DNA from: Toxoplasma gondii ME49
Taxonomy: Eukaryota > Apicomplexa > Conoidasida > Eucoccidiorida > Sarcocystidae
Direction of reading: 5' to 3'
Length of the DNA: 64,000 bases
NCBI RefSeq assembly: GCF_000006565.2
Contig: NC_031477.1
Span: forward strand, 2,760,043 to 2,824,042
Part shown: positions 1 through 11,576 of the stretch, piece by piece
How positions within the stretch are numbered: the first letter of the stretch is position 1
How the letters are laid out: every line of letters starts with the position of its first letter
The notes under the pieces: generated by a model
The model's database searches: none
What the model was told of the DNA's origin: nothing
Seen by the model: the letters and a program-made list of their open reading frames with translations, nothing else
Translations under genes and position numbers: made by a program

Positions 1-2212
1 GTAGTCGTCGTCGCGACCTTCCCCAGAGAACATTAACTCGTTCAGCCACTGACTGCTCCCAGGACGATGGATTGACTCCAGTTGCAGGCAGAAATGTGAC
101 TTTTTGTGTCCAGCCCAAGGAGTTGCTGCACGGATTTGTGTTATGGGCAAGCGGCGTGGGTGAGGTGCCCCTCGTGAAGAAGATTATCGCAGAGAATTTC
201 CCAAATGTCGAAGGAAAACCTCGTCTTCGAGGCCTTCCCGTCGACGCTCAGCTTCGCTTGCTGAACCAGCCAAATGTGTACGCTTTAGGTGACTGCGCTG
301 CCATTGCACCCCCACGGCTGGCGGACGCTGCGCAAGAGCTGTTCTCGAAAGCGGGGTAAGTCTGGAAAAGACCTGAGGAAAACAGCGTCTGCGGAGAGAA
401 GGAACGTTAAAGTAGTGGCAACGAGCCCTTCGCTATTTCAGTTCAGTGATGAAGTTGAAATATCCACTCAAAAGCGAATTCGCCTTCAAGGTGGAGGCAG
501 TCGAGGAAATGCCTGCGCTCACCGGCACCATGAAACGCCCGAGCTTTTCTCGTCTTGGCCTTGTCTTCCGCAGCGCTGCCGAACCGACCCCCCAGTGGCT
601 TGGCCGACACGCACCGACCCTAGCTCAACAGTTCCCTCAGCTGAGTCCTCTCAAGTTCAACTTCGCGAAACTTCAGTCCAACGAGCATTTGCCTGCAGAC
701 CAGTTCAAGTCTTTCCTAGGTGCGTTTCTCGCGGATGTAGAAAAGCCTGTTTCCTCCTTCCAGCTGAACTCAGATACGCCAAGGATTTCCATGGGTGTGC
801 CCAAGTACAAAGGGGTGCGGCGCAAAGGCACCCGAGCCAGGCCTTTCTGGCGGACTGTCACCAGTGTTCCGCAAGCGGTTGGGTTCTTGTTTGAATACGC
901 GTCGGTCATGGGTGTGCGAAAACAGAATACTTGAGGTCTTGCTGCATGGATTGGCTGTCCACCTGTCGTTTTTCTTGTAGCCGAGATCGACGCGGCTTAC
1001 CGACCCCCTGCGCCGACAGCTCAGAACGCCCGTCAAGAAGGCATTTACCTCGCGAAAGTGTTCAACGAATGTCCCCACCCAGAAGAAAAAGCCGACGCGC
1101 CTGCTTTCCAGGAAACGTGGAACGGCTCTCTCGCTTATGTTGGTGAGTACCAATGTATACGTGTGTACATAGACCTCATAGCGCGTATACATACATACGC
1201 GTACATGTATCTGTATGAGCGTCCGTTCTGCGCGGCTGCAGGTATGTCTGAACGTCGTACTGGAGATCTCCTTTGCATGTATCAGGACACAAGAAACGCG
1301 CTTGGATTCGGACGTGTGTTACATGTTCTCTTACATCATTCGCATCACGAATTTACCCTCGCCTGCATTTCACAATATGGCGGCTCATCAGTTTTTTGTG
1401 TTTATGGCTTCTTTTCGTGTTTTTCCTGCCCCAGGGAGTGGCCAGGCGGTGGCACATTTGCCGTACTTCAATATCAAGGGCGGTTTCCTCTCGCTCCCCT
1501 TCTGGAAGGTGAGTACGCTGTTTGCGGGAATGTTTCGCTGGAGTCGGCAGCTTCACGACAGTAGCGCTGACGTCTTCATACCTCTTATATGGTGGATCAG
1601 CTGAAAAGGGGCAGTGACTACCGTATGTAGATATAAATCTTAGATTTTCTTCCGACTTCGCTGCCGACAAATCGCGAGCGTTTCTGCAGGCATCCCTTGG
1701 CCTAGCAAGGGTGGAGGATTCCCGCAAAGAGACATGTGCATACAAGGTGTACAAATATTTCATTCAGTATGGTAAACGCGTGCTCGTTTCCTTTTCCGGG
1801 GTTCCTGCCCAAGGGATGCGTGCGCAGCCACGGAAGGGAAGTGGGCGTCTGCATCACAGCCTCTGGATGATCTACATCCGCTTTTGTACCATTCTTTTGT
1901 ATCTTTTCGCCTCGCGGTGAACTGCGTGGTGGTCGAGTTCGAGTAGGGGAAACTTTTTACGTGCAGCAGATGTTGTCCTCGTGGGCTGTCGATACACGTG
2001 TAGCTGTACTCGTGAAGAGAGAGAGACAGGTCTCTACAGTTTTCCATCGTGAAAGGAAAGGCGTGATGTGTGTCTCCACGTGTCTTTCTCAGGCCGTATA
2101 TACGCAGATGCAAATCACGTGGCGCAGTCGAACGATATGCCTCTTTGACTGGCTAAAGACGTTCTTTGCAGGCCGAGATGTTGGCCGGGATCACGAATAT
2201 TACAACCACTGA
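1..2212 (+). CDS. NDH2: Type II (alternative) NADH dehydrogenase, 3' part
   Basis: Single-subunit, non-proton-pumping NADH:ubiquinone oxidoreductase of the inner mitochondrial membrane that replaces complex I in apicomplexans. Five exons assemble in phase: 63-355 (first acceptor uncertain; the frame is open from base 3), 442-719, 981-1142, 1435-1508 and 2093-2212, stop TGA. They encode about 308 residues. Seen: the second nucleotide-binding block (FVLWASGVGEVPLV), the FAD-contacting motif NVYALGDCA, the PTAQ-type motif (PTAQNARQEGIYLAKVFN), the GQAVAHLPYF block and the C-terminal amphipathic membrane helix ending FDWLKTFFAGRDVGRDHEYY. The N-terminal half with the first Rossmann fold lies outside the window. 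Oddity: exon 2 inserts roughly 100 residues between GDCA and PTAQ, which are nearly adjacent in yeast NDE/NDI enzymes. Family assignment is secure; which of the two coccidian paralogues it is cannot be told. Confidence 0.93.
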
Positions 2213-4900
2213 GGAAAGCATGCATCCAGAGTTTCCCACGTAGACAGCTACTTCGTAGTCGCAAACCAGTGATGCCAGAGTCCAAAGGTCCTACTGGAAG
2301 CAGAACAAAGCTGCCTCTGCCCCCCCCCTAACTGTTGCGGGGCGCGCCGTAGGCGCCCGAGTGTGTGTATGGATGCCCCATTCGGACTAAGCCGTGAAAC
2401 GTCTGCTGTTGATGTCGCTCACCAGCAACTGCATGTATGAGAATGACAACACTCCACGCAGCAGCATGCACGGAACGAAGAAGAAGCATGTGTTATGTGT
2501 GTATGCAACATTCGTGAAAAGGTGTCATTCTTCTTGGAGAAACTCAATTGTTCCATCTGCCTCAAACGGTCAAATCTCCAGGGAAACTTTAGGGACCCTA
2601 GCGGGTAGGTGGGTACAGGAAACAGAGTGGCTCGAAGCGTTAGGCCATGTAGACGAGAATGAAAGACAGGACAAGCGTGCATTTCAGTATCTGCCACGAA
2701 AGATGTGTCTGGCAGGCGCTGAAGCCTCCGAAAGAAAAAGAACGAACAGGAGGCACTGGCTGCTTTTCAGCCCGTTTTGACGAGATTTCTCGACTGCTGA
2801 CTACTTCTTCTGTCTGTTCGTCAATTTGATCTTCGTCGTTGCCGCTTTCCTTGAGAATCTTTGATTTACCTTTGATGATTCGTACACATTCCGCGGTGAT
2901 TGGTACATCCCTCAATCAACGCTGACTTTCCTTAGCAAGTCTATTCGATGGCTGGGCCGTGCTTGCGCAGTTCCTTTTTGCTGCAGTGTGGAGTAGTGTG
3001 ATGTTCCGTGCTTGCGCAGTTCCTTTTTGCTGCATTGTGGAGTAGTGTGATGTTCCGTGCTTGCTACGTTTTCATAATCTCTTCGTGGTCGCTTCTTCCG
3101 CCGAATGACTCTCTTTGGGTCCCCTGGTGTCTTTTATTGTGGCACTGCTGCTTCCACTATACCGCAAACCACAACCGTGGGCTGCCGACCGAGCACGGAA
3201 GGACCTTTGGCGCAACTTCCCCTGAGAAGACATTTTGTTATCGTCTTCCCTCAATATGACTTTTGACATGCAGTTGTTGGGCATAGTGGCCGGTAGAACA
3301 AAGTCTGAAATCAGCCGAGCTGTTCACAATGGGGAGAGGAAGAGGAAACAAGAGTGCAGCCTTGTTCTTCCGCTTTCTGTAGTGTTCTGCATCGATGGCC
3401 AGATTCCTCCAGTATTTCCGACTCGCGAAAACGCTACCTTTGCTAATAAACACTTGTGCATGCATTAGGATTCAACTTCCTGTCAAGAAGGATTCCGGAT
3501 TACCCTAATTATATGCATTTAGACTTACAGCTATGTATCCAGTCGAACTCATGTGTCGACTCATTCAGCGTGACAACGCGCGAGAAAGCGACCTGTCTAG
3601 GTCTGTTGGTCTGTCTAACGCATGCTGTTTCGCGGAGCAACCCGTCGACCCGCGTTCCACAGTCCGAGGCAAACTTCGGCCTGAAAACGACACACCTGAT
3701 CGCTTGATGAGCGGGTCACCGCTGTGGACGAGCCGCTTTACGCATAGGGGGCAGAAGCAATGGCTGCCGGAGCTGGACCGGATGCTGCGCATCGGTGTCT
3801 ATCCGCTTGAGATTTTTCCAGCCGATTACACCGCGTATATATTCGCTGCGAACCGGGACGCGAAGGCGTGAGCAAGGTTGAGTAACGGCCACTGTTCGCG
3901 CCCCCCCCCTGTACATCTGGAGACAAAAGAAGGCAGTGGTGACGCCAGCGCACATCACATCGCTTAACATTCAGTCACCGTAAGGGCGTGCTACGGTTTC
4001 TCGTGTCTTCCCCCAACAGAGTTAAACAAGGAACCTGCGTACCTAACGTAGCAAAGAGGCGGGTCAGCGGCCGGGGGTTCGTAACAGCGAAGGGGTTGTA
4101 GAGTTTCACGCAGATACAGCATGCGGGTGCCACGCGTCTGCCAGATGAAATGAGAGTTTTTTCAGAAGGAGTGAATGCACATGGGGAATGGTCACTGTTC
4201 ACTTGCCACACGCACCTGCGGGACGTCGCCATCGCGGCATGTGTGGACTATTTCGTATTTTCGACACTGGGTGGATCCCTGTCACCAACACAGAGGTTCG
4301 GCTGGTAACACGTGCTGCCATTGCTGCTAGAGAAATCGCGGTTTTCAATCTCTTCGCTGCTCGATTTTTGCCAACGGGCAAGTACCCCGCCCGACAAACG
4401 TTCGTCACTGAGGTAGACCCGTAAACCTGTTTTTGTGCGGACCCATCACAGAACCTTGACCTTTGTAGGGGAACGTAGGGGTTGTAGCCAGGAATATCTT
4501 CAAAGGATATCCCTCAATTGCTTACGGGGAGACCCCGTAATCGCCTGATAGAGCGCCGGGCGTACGGGGGCTGGCACAGCCTGCCCGACGGGTGTTCACA
4601 GCGAATTTACTGCGTCTCTGGTAGCATGTGCGTCTAAAATACGATTCTGCGTTGAGGCCGTGCCATTAACGGAAACTCTCTTAACGAAATGCTTTATCCG
4701 GTTAGGCCATTCGTAGTACCCACGTTTCGTACGGTGCGAGCGTTAGGATTCGTGTTTTTTCTCGTGGATATTCAGATATGTGGATAGTGAGCAGGTAGCA
4801 ACAGCCCACAAACCTGGACGTCCTGTTTCGAGCCCAGACAGCCGCCCCCCGTCGTCCTGAAATACCACCGAAAGTGTTATGGTTGACCCCTCTCGCTCAT
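2213..4900. other. Intergenic region without a supported gene
   Basis: No ORF here has a convincing domain, splice pattern or pyrimidine-rich leader. It contains the 3' flank of NDH2, a short tandem repeat (listed separately) and the presumed promoter of the secreted protein starting at 4901. A C-run of nine lies near 3901. Confidence 0.6.
2957..3065. repeat. 49-bp tandem repeat, about 2.2 copies
   Basis: A unit beginning CCGTGCTTGCGC starts at 2957, again at 3006 and again (partial, 10-12 bases) at 3055. The first two copies differ at one position (AGTGTGG versus ATTGTGG). This is a local duplication with no coding evidence. Confidence 0.9.
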
Positions 4901-6847
4901 ATGGAAATCATGAACGACTGCCGTGTCGCCCTGTGCTCCATCTTCCTTTTTTGCGCTTCTCTGCAATGTGAAGGCTCCCAACAACCGGCACGAATTGCCA
5001 CCGCCTGGTCAGAGGTACCCCGGGGGCGAATCGCGGTGAATGCGGAGCGGTGTTGTGGGACAACAGAGCACATTCATAATTCGAGGATCGCCGAAGCCAG
5101 TACTGGAGACCCCTGGAATGACAGCTCATCGCCGCTAGATGCTGAGGACTCGAGTAGTGTAGAGTCATTGCCCTGGATCGACTGCGACCCTGGGGACAGT
5201 GAAGCTGTGGTGGTTCAGACGATCAGGGACACTACAATTGCCTTTGCACTTCTCTGTGTGACACTCCTTGCGAACATACGGCCACCATATGCTCGCAGAC
5301 AAAGAACCGCGCATGGCAGTCGCCCTGAACCCCAGCGTACGCCTGGTGGGTATAGGCGGCGGCTTGCCATGTCTTCGAAAAGCGATACAGAAAAACGCAA
5401 GCGGCAGCATCCGGGGGAAAGCAGCTCTCCAGCACCAGTTCAGCCTTCCCAGGCTGTGAGTTCGCCTTCGCAGCAAGCTGCAGCGCCTTCACATGCGAGC
5501 GTGTCGCAAGTGAGTAGCTCTTTGTCGCAGCTCCAACTTACCTCCAGTGGGGGCGCCGAGTCCAGTCACAGCGCACCTCCTCGGAGATCGACCGCTTTAC
5601 AAAGTGGACAAACTAGATATGCTCAATCGAATCCGCACAACCCAATTCCTCTCCTCCCATCACTTTCTTCAACGCCACCAGCGGAAGCACCCTCTCCTGA
5701 GCTAGGTGCCCGCCCTCGCCGGGTGGCCTGTCCGATAGGATGGACATGTGCTGGCCTCAGTGGAGCGATGGCGGCAAAGAGCATGGAGCGTTCGCTTCCA
5801 TCAGCGTCGACAATTTTGGGGAAAAGTATCAACGACCGAGTCGATGCGTTGGTCACCCAGGAATCAAAGCGACAGGCTGTGGCGCTCTTACAGCACTCCA
5901 GCAAGACGCGTAGGACGGACGAGCCGTCTCCCAGAAAAAGCTTGGACGAGATGCTCATCAAGTGGCAACCGAGCGACAGCGAACTTAAAGATGCCAAAGA
6001 GGAAACAGTGAGAAAGTTCGGCAACCGGACTTTCGCTGCTGCTGTTGCAGCCACCATGCTAGTTTCTCCGACGATGCAAGCCTACTTGGAATGGCTGACG
6101 GAAACAGAGGCGCGTGGGACACAAGAACTGACGCTGATCCTTGAGCAAAAGAGAAGAGAAGAAGCGATGGGGCACGCTGACAAGGAAGGGAGAGTAACGT
6201 TACAGGAGCGTCTTCGTAGGCTCTCGAGAGAATCGCCGTGTTGGGGGAACGGCCCGTCACGTGACCTGCTTCTGTGGCTCGGAAAAACGCGGTTGCAAGA
6301 GGTTGTGAACCCTACGAAAATGAAGAAAAAATCGCGATTGCGACTAAGTAGAAAAGAATTATTTTCGCTGCCGTCAATGGGGGCCGTCGTCCTCCCTGCG
6401 ATACAGGAAGAAGGTGAACCAGAAGAGGCCGGAGAGCCTGCTGGGGCATCGGGTGCAGCTGTGAGTCCGGCGGTTAGCGAGATGCCTCCACAGATAGAGG
6501 GACACAGTTCCGGTTCATCTGCAGTAGGCGGTCTTCTAGATGCCATACAGAAAGCTTTCACCTGCAAGGAAAAGATCGTGCTGAGGAAGGAATTACGTGG
6601 ATTTAATACACTGGTTGAAGAAATGAAGAGTAAACTTCGAGACGTTCACCCAGATACCGCTGCGGCAGCACTGCGAGAGCATGCACTCGTGAAACTGGGT
6701 GAAGTGATGTTTGCAAGGAAGTTGAGAGAGAGAGCAAGGAGGTGGAAGTACAGTAAATCCCGATTGCCAACACGCATGAAACGCGGAGAAGGACTGGAAT
6801 CACTTCAGACCGTGCCCGCGGGTTTTTGGACCGACCCGTACACGTAA
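4901..6847 (+). CDS. Predicted secreted/membrane protein with TEXEL-like RRL motif, lineage-specific
   Basis: Intronless ORF of 648 residues from ATG 4901 (second Met at 4910) to TAA 6845-6847; an upstream in-frame GTG at 4874 is not a plausible start. Seen: an N-terminal hydrophobic signal peptide (CRVALCSIFLFCASLQC, cleavage likely near residue 23-25), an acidic Ser-rich segment, one predicted membrane segment at about 111-126 (TTIAFALLCVTLLANI), an arginine-rich patch with RRRLA at 152-156, a long Ser/Pro/Gln disordered stretch (about 160-300), then a charged, probably helical region to the C-terminus. RRL followed by two residues is the form cut by the Golgi protease ASP5 in exported dense-granule proteins of Toxoplasma. 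Here it follows a membrane segment, as in some membrane-bound dense-granule proteins. I recognise no enzymatic domain. A dense-granule or parasitophorous-vacuole location is an inference. Confidence 0.75.
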   Translation: MEIMNDCRVALCSIFLFCASLQCEGSQQPARIATAWSEVPRGRIAVNAERCCGTTEHIHNSRIAEASTGDPWNDSSSPLDAEDSSSVESLPWIDCDPGDSEAVVVQTIRDTTIAFALLCVTLLANIRPPYARRQRTAHGSRPEPQRTPGGYRRRLAMSSKSDTEKRKRQHPGESSSPAPVQPSQAVSSPSQQAAAPSHASVSQVSSSLSQLQLTSSGGAESSHSAPPRRSTALQSGQTRYAQSNPHNPIPLLPSLSSTPPAEAPSPELGARPRRVACPIGWTCAGLSGAMAAKSMERSLPSASTILGKSINDRVDALVTQESKRQAVALLQHSSKTRRTDEPSPRKSLDEMLIKWQPSDSELKDAKEETVRKFGNRTFAAAVAATMLVSPTMQAYLEWLTETEARGTQELTLILEQKRREEAMGHADKEGRVTLQERLRRLSRESPCWGNGPSRDLLLWLGKTRLQEVVNPTKMKKKSRLRLSRKELFSLPSMGAVVLPAIQEEGEPEEAGEPAGASGAAVSPAVSEMPPQIEGHSSGSSAVGGLLDAIQKAFTCKEKIVLRKELRGFNTLVEEMKSKLRDVHPDTAAAALREHALVKLGEVMFARKLRERARRWKYSKSRLPTRMKRGEGLESLQTVPAGFWTDPYT

Positions 6848-9800
6848 ATGCTTGTTGAGACTCCTCACGCGTTTCCGTGCAATACACCAGACACTTGCAA
6901 AATCGTCACCTGAAAAGACGACAATTCGGAACAGAAGCTCCTCAAGGATGTTATGCAGTCCACCGAACACAGGTGCCAATGTCGCAACTAAACAGTTTGT
7001 ATGTTGCAGCAACGAGAGAAGAAGACGTCACTGCGGAGGCAAGAGTGAAGTGCGGGGCACCCTTTCGCTAATGCTTGCATGACGGTACAGAATACTGGAT
7101 GGCCAGACGGTATTATTTTGTGGACTTCCGCCAGCTGCAGGGTCGGAAGTCAAGGACAAAGTATGCATCGAACATGGCCTGCTTCCCCGCGATAAATTTT
7201 CTAGCGAAGGTTTCGGGGGCCGGGGATAGCAAATTAGACTGGTCAACGTGCAGGATTATTTACTGCATGTCGCGTCTGAACAGGAGGCGGTTCACAAAGG
7301 ACCCTCCCGAGACTTTTATGGCGATCGCTTTGCTTACCACGCACATCCATTTGTCGTACGTTCCCGAAGCCAGTGATCGGGAAGACCAGCTGTTTAACCC
7401 TGGAGTTGCGTTGCTGCAACTACAAAGCGGCACATTGAACAACAGTATGTGGGTGAAATTGTGAGCACCCCTGTGGGCACCACAGTACAAGTAGGGAGGT
7501 GCTGCAAATCAAGATCACGTGTCGCTCCCTCCACCGCATTGCAAAATGAAGCGTTTCGTAGTGATTCCGCTGGGAGGGTGCCGTCTGTTGGCACACCCCA
7601 ATAGAAGCCACTCAAAACGGGCGGGTGCCTACTTTCTGAGGACAGTCGACAAACATCGGTGAATGCTGTGAAACGATATGCCAGAGGAGCGAGGAAGACG
7701 CGTGGTTGTATCTCGATTCGACGTGTCTGTCCTCCTGCAAGAACTAATCATCCGTGGATGAGTTTCATGAGTATACGATTCACTTGGCCTCATGATGAAC
7801 AGTGTCATTTAGGTTTCGGAGGTATTCCGTAATCGGGTGGATATGGTGAGTTGTTTATACCAATATATATTGGTAGTTCGAAAGTAGTTTTCCCACGGAC
7901 GAACGCGACCTTCTATTTCCTAGTACCATAAGTGAACTCTTTTGGTCTGATCCTGCAGAACACGCCGTTTCACTGCGTGTACCATACTGAAGACCTAGCC
8001 GTTTGTGAGTCAAAACGATTAGGTCTTCTCATTGAAAGACCTCTTCTCTATCGAACAATGAGGAAGCTGTTACGGTTCCACCTGCTTCCGTATTCCGTTG
8101 GGTTTGACTTCGCCGATGATTGATTTCTTCCTTGATCATGTCTCGCTTCGCAGTAGGCCTCTTTAAAGAAGCTGCGCCGATGCTGAACGATCTCTAGTGT
8201 CTCTTATATGAAACAAAAAGCAGCATGGGAAGCTGATTTGCCTTTAAGGCATCCTCGGTTCAACATCAATATGCGGCGATGTCAATGGTGCTGTAGATCC
8301 TGAAGGTGTCATCTGCCACCTTTGAGGATAAGCTACGGAAAACACGGAAACGTGTATCAGGAGCTGAGCTCGCATCCTGGCAGCCGCGATTGTAATTGAG
8401 CTTATGTTATCTAGAGCTCGTGAAATGCGTACCGGTATCGCCGATAGCATTCATTACAGGAATACCTGCATCCTACAACAATTTTGGACACATTTGCAAA
8501 AATGCCAGAGCATTCCTAACATTCCAGTGATTCGCTGTTTTCACATGTCGGAGGAAAATCCCACGCCGATTATATCTGCTTAAAAAGTGGTACGTCGCTA
8601 CAGGGTAAAGCATGCGCCTTGTCTGCAGGCATATGCCTTACAAAAGGACCAACATGGTTCCCGTCGTACGCTTTTGACTTGCCCAAGTTCTGTGAAGCGT
8701 TTTCTACTGTATACGTGTGACAAAGGACTTTTAACTGCCTTCAAACCTCCAGCAGAACACGCGCTCTGAGTTGGCCAAAAATCTCTTCAGACTGTTCCAC
8801 AGAAGGGCAAAACCCTGCAGACCTAGACGCCACTGATGTTGTTGCCAGAAGCAGCAAGGTACTTAGTTTTGAGCGAGAGCTGTGCTTTGCAGTCTCCGGT
8901 CGAAGTCATGTTACCGTAAACATCCACAGAATTCTACATCGCTCGTAACGAACTTCGGTGTCACTGAAAGAAGCGATTCTCTGGCTGACCTTGCGTCCAG
9001 TATATCTTTTGGTATAGTTCATCCTGCCGTCACATTTCCATTTCATTCAAACAACCTTGGCCGACATCCTGCACATCCAAAGTGCGACAACATCAAAAAT
9101 GGGAGACAATTCTGTATACAGTAAGACAAGAAACCCTGGTTACGTTGAACGGAATTAAGTCGATCTTCTGTAAAGCAGTTTTGGTTAACCTGTAAAACAG
9201 AGTCTACTGGGGTGAAGTCGCACCAGGGCGGCTGTACTGGAAGCCGCGAGTAACTTCTCAAACAAGGACGAGACTCGGTGGAGAGTTTCGGCTTCGCATC
9301 GACTGCGTTATTGCAGCACATATATTACCCTTGGATAAGGGAGTTGTTCCCAAACAACCGGATCCTGTTGGATGGGTGAACTAATCAGGTTTCATACAAA
9401 CAATAAGTGAAAACCCTTGTGATCTCCACGAACGGAGCCCCAGCTGTGCATAATGCGAATTCCCTCCCGCCTTGGACTCTTTTGTCACGCTGGGAGCCCG
9501 CCGATCGGGGAGGTTCCTTCGAGCGTCTTTGGTCTCGTGGTTTTTAGGCGTATCAATGAGTCTCCTCAGGGCAGAAAGCCTTGTGCTTTTTACCAACGCG
9601 CTCCAAATCCAAATTCCCCTTGAAATTTTTGAAGCCTTCTGAGCTTTTCTCTGGCCGCACATGCGTAAGGGCTGTCGCAACTTCAGACAGGCAACCCTAT
9701 CGACGTTTCTGGAGCGATCTCTCTAGCTGCTTGTGCAAAGGGGTGCAAACCCAGTGACGGACCACCAGCTGGAATCTCTACCTGCACTTTTTTATTTTTC

Positions 9801-10896
9801 TACTCGCTCTACATGTGCATGCATGCGCCGGAGGAGGGTCCAATGGAAGGACACACTGGAGAGACACCCACAGAAGCAAAGACCCACCAGGAAGGTCTCT
9901 CGATGTCTGTCCTCTGTCGTTCCGCTGCAGCGTCCAAGAGTTCCTCTCGCAAGTTTTGAAAAACGAACGAGAGTAACTCCCAGAAAAGGAAGCCGGGACA
10001 TACACGGATCGCGGATCCAGAGAACGAACGCCTCACGCACTAGCCACCACGTGAAAGCGACGGCCAATGTTGTCCGTCCTCTTTTGGTTGGCGGGGCTCT
10101 CCTCTTTTGCTCGTTCCCCGGCACACTTTCCTCATTCTGGCAAGGCGAACGACTGGGCTCTACCGCAGGAAAAAAGGACGGCATCCCCGACCCGCTCCGC
10201 GCTGTTGGCATTTGTAGAAAGACAAGGGGACGAAACGCTCGGGGACAGGACCAAAACAATGGCACAACCGAGAAAAAACGCAGCTGCCTCTCGACTGTCT
10301 CCTCAGCGCCTGCCAGCAGCACGAGGAAGCGAAGGCCACCAATTGGGCGGAGACGCGAATAGAAACGGATGGCTCAAAAGAGATGGAAGATTCCCCCTCT
10401 CACGTTAGGGAAGCACAAAGAAACCGATCTGCAACCCAACACCTTCCCCTGGCGTCTGCGTTCAGTGGAAGTCTACCAAGAAAAGATTCTGCTCTGTTTG
10501 CTGTCGCGTCCCTTTTTCGCCTCCTTCCCCTTCTCTTTGTTACTCGGCGAGACACACGCCGCAGACGCAAGAAGGCGCATTCGAAGCCGCCTCCGCTTTT
10601 TCCTCTTTCCATCTCCCTTCTGCGCTGTGGGAGGTCAGTCATCTCCGCATGTTGCCCGGTCTGACCTGCGTACCTTGATACTTCTCGCTCTGTCTCTTCC
10701 ACTCTTCTCTTCCCTCACTCCCATTCCTCTCTTCGTCTACGTCCTCCTTTCGTCTCCTTCTTCAGCTTCCCCATTCGTCTCGTCCTTTGCTGTCTCTTTT
10801 CTTCTTCTCTTCCCTCGGTCGTTCAGTGAAGTCCGTCGTAGGGGCTCGGCGCAGGCGGGCACTCGCTGCACGAAGGCAGAAAAGACGGTGAAGAAG
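6848..10896. other. Gene-poor intergenic stretch
   Basis: Downstream of the secreted-protein gene. Open frames at 7099-7464 and 9733-10362 show no recognisable motif or splice structure and were not called. An 18-bp perfect palindrome lies at 7858-7875. From about 10680 to 10830 the + strand becomes strongly pyrimidine-rich, which in this window marks the leader of a + gene. Confidence 0.55.
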
Positions 10897-11011
10897 ATGA
10901 CAGGGAAAGTCACTTCGAGAAAAAAGAGCAGCGTGAAGCAGAAGGATAAGTCAAACCGACGAAGTGGAGCAGAGGAGCAGAAAGAGCCGCGAGAGGCCGT
11001 AACCCGCCCAG
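10897..11011 (+). CDS. Possible first coding exon of an unidentified + gene (weak)
   Basis: ATG at 10897 follows a 150-base pyrimidine-rich tract, opens a lysine/arginine/serine-rich segment (begins MTGKVTSRKKSS) and reaches a good donor, CCAG|GTGAGC, at 11011/11012 in phase 1. No continuing exon could be assigned before the opposite-strand gene at 11577-12857, so the gene may be spurious or may overlap that gene. Function unknown. Confidence 0.2.
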
Positions 11012-11576
11012 GTGAGCAAGACGTTTTTCACAAGAAGACCCAAAACACCCCGCAGCCATGACGTTAGTGATGAGATCTTCAGTTTTAGATCCCGGCGTCT
11101 TGAAAATAAATGTCACCGTTCCGTCCTACGCGATACGACAGATCACTTCATCTTCCTTTGACCATCTTAACGGACTTTTTTTGTCGACTGGACCCTCCCT
11201 GAGAACCCACCGAAAAGGAGCAGCGACCCCAAATTCAGAGAAACTACGTCTCGCTGCTCCACACCACATTGGAAAAGAACCACAAAACAACTAACTGCGG
11301 CACACTGCAAGCTCGTGATTCTCCCCTGTATTCTCTCGGAACCGACCGTTGCTTCCCCCCTTCACCCCTCACCCCCCTTCGTCCGTCTTAACTTCTACCT
11401 CTCGTCTTTTCGGGCTTGTCGCCTCCGTCCTCGTCACCGAGAGATAGAGCTGAGTATTCCCCGCAGCCTACCATCAGAAAGGAGACTACGAAATGCGTAC
11501 GTCTGTGATGAGACTGCACCTTGTGTGAAGCGCTGGGCCTCCAGACGCATCTTGGACACAACTTCACTCGACGCAC

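Noticed and set aside
7099..7464. 121-codon + ORF
   Set aside because: ATG-started but isolated, with no motif, no leader and no neighbouring exon; could be chance in less GC-rich DNA.
9733..10362. 209-codon + ORF with a hydrophobic segment
   Set aside because: Considered as a small membrane protein, but it starts without an ATG, has no family similarity and no splice structure.
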